From Pseudomonas sp. FeN3W (lineage in GTDB: Bacteria; Pseudomonadota; Gammaproteobacteria; Pseudomonadales; Pseudomonadaceae): DNA of 64,000 nucleotides. The notes beneath the pieces were generated by a model. It saw nothing but the letters and a program-made list of their open reading frames with translations, searched no databases and was not told where the DNA came from. A program made the position numbers and the translations under genes. Below are positions 61,301 through 64,000 of the stretch, one piece after another; the first letter of the stretch is position 1; every line of letters begins with the position of its first letter. Where the stretch lies: the NCBI GenBank assembly GCA_030263805.2, contig CP136011.1:620001-684000 (forward strand), written 5' to 3'.

Positions 61301-61422
61301 AATCCATGGGGACGGGTGTGTTTGGTGGGATGATGGCCTCAACGTTTATTGCCACATTATTCGTTCCGCTTTTCTTCATCTTCTTTTCGTCCAAGCAAAA
61401 AGCCTCAAAGGGGGGCGAGTAA
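58324..61422 (+). CDS. RND multidrug efflux transporter (HAE1 type)
   Basis: A 1032-residue inner-membrane proton antiporter. It opens MNSSFFIRRPIFATVLSLVI, as in AcrB/MexB/MexF, and carries FPVTQYP-like VLPVTQYPKITPPTVTVSAT, the proton-relay aspartates in GIVVDDAIVVIENVER (around residue 405), and a C-terminal half with AAKNAILIVEFAQQ and GIVPLAVASGAGAASRQSMG. Twelve spans and two large periplasmic loops are evident. It exports drugs or other amphiphiles; the substrate cannot be told from sequence. The order adaptor-pump-unknown-channel resembles mexAB-oprM apart from the extra gene. Confidence 0.95.
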   Translation: MNSSFFIRRPIFATVLSLVILIAGLVSFGVLPVTQYPKITPPTVTVSATYPGASAETGSRVVAAPIEEQLSGVEGLLYFNSSASSNGSVSVTATFEIGTDVDMAMVEVNNRVKMVEPRLPEEVRRNGVSVRNRANDMLMVTAVHSPDASRDTLFLSNFASLNMVDEIKRVPGVGDVNVFGARDYSMRIWLDPQKLSHLGLTASDVIAAVRTQNNQNSVGKIGQEPSSTGQQLTFTVIAKGRLPETVDFENIVIRQSADQGRVLVKDVARIELGAQSYDSASFYNGAPSIGMGIFLQSGANALEVADAVKAQLAQMREGFPSGIEVSVAYDTTVFINASIESVIHTLMEAMLLVSIVVFLFLQNWRATLIPLIAVPVSLVGTLAGLWAMDFSINTLTLFAMVLAIGIVVDDAIVVIENVERLMHDKMMSARDASFEAMKEVSGALVAIVLVLCAVFIPVSFLGGIAGALYKQFAVTVAISVALSGIVALTLTPALCALFLKPVKTTNRFFDGFNKGFEKLAALYVFVVKKLIRHRVLSLVLFGATIFGIAWLSSNLPKSFVPAEDQGMLIGSVQLPDGASKSRTDAVLEQYRQMLSHDPAIEGVFGISGFDFIGGGSKSNAGALFIRLKPWEAREAKAQDLAPKLMGMGMGMDDGMVLVFNPPAIQGIGSTGGIEFYLQDRVSGDPLVIAQQLNVLMGKLKEHEAIASVNTFFRADVPQLYVEVDEARATAMDVPLAAVYETLQSTIGTVYVNDFNRSGKTYRVQVQADAGFRDDPEDISRLFVKSAEGKLVPMSSLVNVSYVNGPEQLERFNGFLSVKVTANGKPGMSSGDLIGVVESLAADSLPEGYHIQWTGQAYQELKSGSSGSMAIGFAILMVFLILAAQYERWSLPLVVIITIPFALLGAYGALLVRGMPNDIYFQIGLVVLIGLAAKNAILIVEFAQQKVEQGMDVTEAALEAAKLRFRPIVMTSLAFILGIVPLAVASGAGAASRQSMGTGVFGGMMASTFIATLFVPLFFIFFSSKQKASKGGE

Positions 61423-61424
61423 CC

Positions 61425-62114
61425 ATGTTCAGATCCCGCGCTGTCATTCAACTCGAAGCGCACATGAGTTGGCAATTTACTAAAATAGAATCCTGGCTTG
61501 GGGGCAGGCTTAAAGGTTTCCAAGCCGTTGATGATCTGTTCATGCTCATTGATGAGCCAGCGCTAGAGAGCTTTGAAACGCTTACCGTTGGGGATTTTTA
61601 TAATGCGATGGATCGGCGGCTGGTTAAGTTCGGTATCGAGATGAACGAAATCGGGGCCGACGCTGCCGCACTCGTCATTGATGGCAAAACAGCCTCCCGC
61701 CTCGTGCTAGGCGCCATGTGGGAGGCTGCACCTAATATCAAAACGACCAAGCAGGTGGGCGATATGATGCCCATTGTTGAGGCCATGGTTGATGAACTGA
61801 AGTCGCTTGTTCTTTTCAAGGACGGGCCTGTCAACACCCTAGAAGATCAGTTTGTCGACAATTACAAGATGTCTGCCAGAATGCAAGCGTCCCAGCAAGG
61901 CAAACTGGACGGTTTCGATGATAACCTTGTAGTTTCAAAAGCCAGGAAAACCTATGTAAAAGCGAAAGAACTTTATTCATCACTGCCTTATGAATTCAGG
62001 CAAGTCATGGAGTTCATGCACGCTTGCAGGGCCGGGTGTCGTTTCACTAAGACAATGCTGGAGCGTCAGGATAAACATTCCATAGACACGATGAAAAAAA
62101 TGACCGGACAATAA
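61425..62114 (+). CDS. Hypothetical protein inside the RND operon
   Basis: A 229-residue protein starting MFRSRAVIQLEAHMSWQFTK; GGGGGGCGAG precedes the ATG at 61425, and a second Met lies at residue 14. No signal peptide or membrane segment. Mostly helical: SWLGGRLKGFQAVDDLFMLI, VGDMMPIVEAMVDELKSLVL, FRQVMEFMHACRAGCRFTKT. It starts two bases after the pump stop and ends six bases before the channel gene, so it is cotranscribed. I do not recognise it; it could be a cytoplasmic accessory or an unrelated passenger. Confidence 0.75.
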   Translation: MFRSRAVIQLEAHMSWQFTKIESWLGGRLKGFQAVDDLFMLIDEPALESFETLTVGDFYNAMDRRLVKFGIEMNEIGADAAALVIDGKTASRLVLGAMWEAAPNIKTTKQVGDMMPIVEAMVDELKSLVLFKDGPVNTLEDQFVDNYKMSARMQASQQGKLDGFDDNLVVSKARKTYVKAKELYSSLPYEFRQVMEFMHACRAGCRFTKTMLERQDKHSIDTMKKMTGQ

Positions 62115-62120
62115 TCTCTT

Positions 62121-63506
62121 ATGAAAAACAAATTATCCATGCTGGCGCCTTTGGCGCTGGCGATCCTCATGGCAAGTGGCTGTGCGCTCAAGCCATCTTC
62201 TTCTGCGACTCACATTGAGCTGCCAGCCTCATACCGCGCAGCTAGCTTGAGCGCCGATGCGCTGGTAGCGGATTACCAGAACTGGTCGAACCAATACGAT
62301 GATCCTGTGCTCAGTGAACTGCTGGCAATGGCAACCGATAACACTCATGGCTCCAACCTTGATATTGCCAAGGCTTACACGCAATTCGAGCAGGCGAGTA
62401 TTGCCGTAAAATCGGCACGATCAAGTCTTTGGCCAACTCTCGGCGTTGGATCCACAAGCTCAAAGACAGGTCAGCATAGCAATGAGGTCTACAGCCAGGC
62501 TCAATCACATTCAGCAAGCGCCATTGCTCGCTATGAACTGGATCTGTGGGGCAAGTTCTCGAACACCGTTGCATCCAGGGAGCTTGAGGCCCAGGGGATG
62601 TCCCTTGCCGTTGACATGGTCAGAAAGTCGGTCAGGGGGCAGGTGGCCACACAATACTGGGTATTGCGTCAGGTCGAGGCTGAAATGGCGTTTATGCGCG
62701 AGCAGATTCAAGCGCGCACGACCCAGGTTCAGATCAACCAGAACAAGCTTCGTTACGGCACTGGAACTGAGCTTGAGGTTAAGCAATCTGAAGCCAATCT
62801 GGCAAATTTCAAACGCCAGCTGGTAGCGCTCCAAGCGCAGCGCAAATCGCTTGAAGAAACGCTGGCGCTCTTGGTGGGCAAGCCGGGATTGACAGTTGCA
62901 GCAGAATCTACGTCGATAGCATCTGATCTGATGCTTTCAAGGCAAGATACGCCAAGCCTCATGTTGGCTAATCGTAGTGACATCAAGCAGGCAGAAGCAA
63001 GACTTGAATCAGCCGGGCTGAATGTTGCGGTAGCGCGGGCTGCAATGTTTCCATCGATCAGCTTCAACGCACAAAGCGGCTATCAAAATGGGAATTTAAG
63101 CTCGCTGGTGCAGCCAACAAGCTCATTTTGGACGCTTGGCTACTCACTGGATCTCCCGTTGTTTGATCGCGGCCTGCGGCTCTCTCAGATCGATCAGGCC
63201 AAGGCTGTAGAACGTGAGCGGGTCATTGACTACAGGAAGGTGATCCAAACGGCTTTTCATGATGTGAATCAGGCCCTGATCGACCTTGAGCGGCTTGAGG
63301 CGACAACCCTGCATCTTGAACAGGAGGTTGATGCGGCCAACGCCGCTTATCGAATGGCGTCCTTGCAGTACGAAAGCGGATTGATCGGCTACTCGCAGCT
63401 ACTTGATGCACAACAGGCAAACGATGAGGCCGAGCGAAGCCGGGTCAAGCTTGGATTTGAGAAGAAAATTGCACAGATCGCCTACCTAAACGCCTTGGGG
63501 TTCTAA
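62121..63506 (+). CDS. Outer-membrane efflux channel (OprM/NodT family)
   Basis: A 461-residue lipoprotein (MKNKLSMLAPLALAILMASG, lipid on Cys 21). Two OEP repeats are visible: NWSNQYDDPVLSELLAMATD, LWPTLGVGSTSSKTGQ, ARYELDLWGKFSNTVASREL, and later AEARLESAGLNVAVARAAMF, PSISFNAQSGYQNG, LGYSLDLPLFDRGLRLSQID. This is the trimeric TolC-type channel of the tripartite pump encoded just upstream. It ends in ...QIAYLNALGF. Confidence 0.94.
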   Translation: MKNKLSMLAPLALAILMASGCALKPSSSATHIELPASYRAASLSADALVADYQNWSNQYDDPVLSELLAMATDNTHGSNLDIAKAYTQFEQASIAVKSARSSLWPTLGVGSTSSKTGQHSNEVYSQAQSHSASAIARYELDLWGKFSNTVASRELEAQGMSLAVDMVRKSVRGQVATQYWVLRQVEAEMAFMREQIQARTTQVQINQNKLRYGTGTELEVKQSEANLANFKRQLVALQAQRKSLEETLALLVGKPGLTVAAESTSIASDLMLSRQDTPSLMLANRSDIKQAEARLESAGLNVAVARAAMFPSISFNAQSGYQNGNLSSLVQPTSSFWTLGYSLDLPLFDRGLRLSQIDQAKAVERERVIDYRKVIQTAFHDVNQALIDLERLEATTLHLEQEVDAANAAYRMASLQYESGLIGYSQLLDAQQANDEAERSRVKLGFEKKIAQIAYLNALGF

Positions 63507-64000
63507 ATGAAGATATCTACCTGTGCGCATGGGGCCTTCCCCGACCTAAAAAGCCTGGCTCATTCTGGGCCAAGAATCGCTTTTGTTAACGGGGACTCCA
63601 GGCCGTTTGCCGCACGAGGCACTCACGAGGTAGGTAATTTGCTGATTGTGGTTGCGGATGATTTAAGTAGAGATCAGATACATCCTGCTTCTAGGATCAT
63701 GCTTCAAGCGCCTGGGTTTGTCGCAAGTGTCTACAAACGACTCTATCTCAGGCACTCGGCAGCGAGTGGGAGTCCTCACGTCCCTATGGCAGTCAGCGAC
63801 GCGCATGCGATTCTTGCATTTGTTGAACGGGTATCGGCAGGTGGGTCAAAAGAGCTGCTGGTCAGTTGCGAGTACGGCAAGAGCCGATCAGTATCGTTGG
63901 CGGGTTTTTTGGATCAGCACTTCTTCATGCACTCTGCGGTTGGGAAGGTTCCCAATCCATGGGTATATGGGCTTCTTGAGCGGGCTAGCAAAGGGAGGAG
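63507..64000 (+). CDS. Tyrosine-phosphatase-like protein (3' end outside window)
   Basis: The frame opens at the base after the channel stop with MKISTCAHGAFPDLKSLAHS and runs off the window edge (at least 164 residues). Around residue 122, LLVSCEYGKSRSVSLAGFLD contains Cys-x5-Arg (CEYGKSR), the phosphate-binding loop of cysteine-based phosphatases; dual-specificity-like proteins on phages and plasmids have a similar HCxxGxSRS. A general acid Asp could be in MAVSDAHAI. It may be a protein or small-molecule phosphatase; the link to the pump is only adjacency. Confidence 0.6.
   Translation, partial: MKISTCAHGAFPDLKSLAHSGPRIAFVNGDSRPFAARGTHEVGNLLIVVADDLSRDQIHPASRIMLQAPGFVASVYKRLYLRHSAASGSPHVPMAVSDAHAILAFVERVSAGGSKELLVSCEYGKSRSVSLAGFLDQHFFMHSAVGKVPNPWVYGLLERASKGR

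Overview
The window looks like part of a large plasmid of a Pseudomonas-type gammaproteobacterium. The grounds are a Rep_3-type initiator beside about nineteen iterons and a DnaA box, an R64-like thin-pilus operon, a dCTP deaminase very like the Pseudomonas chromosomal enzyme as I remember it, an RND pump in MexAB-OprM order, and many small proteins of unknown function. The mix recalls IncP-2-like Pseudomonas megaplasmids, but that is from memory and was not tested.

Layout. 1-6245: mostly leftward genes of unknown function (one is DUF3841), with a pair of parS-like palindromes at 4730-4825. 6246-8353: replication origin (AT-rich stretch, iterons, DnaA box) and the rep gene. 8395-20698: unknown genes plus a Fic/Doc protein, an ADP-ribosylglycohydrolase, a secreted metallopeptidase-like protein and a lone CheW; a 5'-truncated tnpB lies at 9483-9968. 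20700-22690: an apparently complete IS200/IS605 element (tnpA and tnpB). 22696-36160: a thin-pilus module (pilL-N-O-P-Q-R-S-V and two secreted Cys-rich paralogues) between two 370-bp direct repeats of a DUF4031/membrane-protein locus. 36204-39613: unknown genes. 39698-44473: leftward block of dcd, a Ser-rich coiled-coil protein, a DUF6384-like membrane protein and a long helical protein. 44729-57046: two giant exported repeat proteins (1704 and 1817 residues) and two paralogous single-pass membrane proteins. 57215-64000: RND adaptor, pump, an unknown protein, outer-membrane channel, and the start of a phosphatase-like gene.

Most interesting. (1) Seven otherwise different unknown proteins, in three scattered places, share an ungapped 16-residue C-terminal pattern: a KR-like pair 10-11 residues from the end, then a hydrophobic-polar-Ile/Leu/Val terminus. 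This could be a plasmid-encoded sorting or docking tag. (2) The two giant exported proteins are colinear arrays of about fourteen domains marked by Cys-x8-Cys. (3) The pilus module sits between 98% identical direct repeats, and recombination between them would release a circle of about 12.4 kb and rebuild the interrupted locus.

All calls come from reading the sequence and remembered family features; no database search was made. Start codons were chosen by ribosome-binding site, paralogue agreement and overlap.
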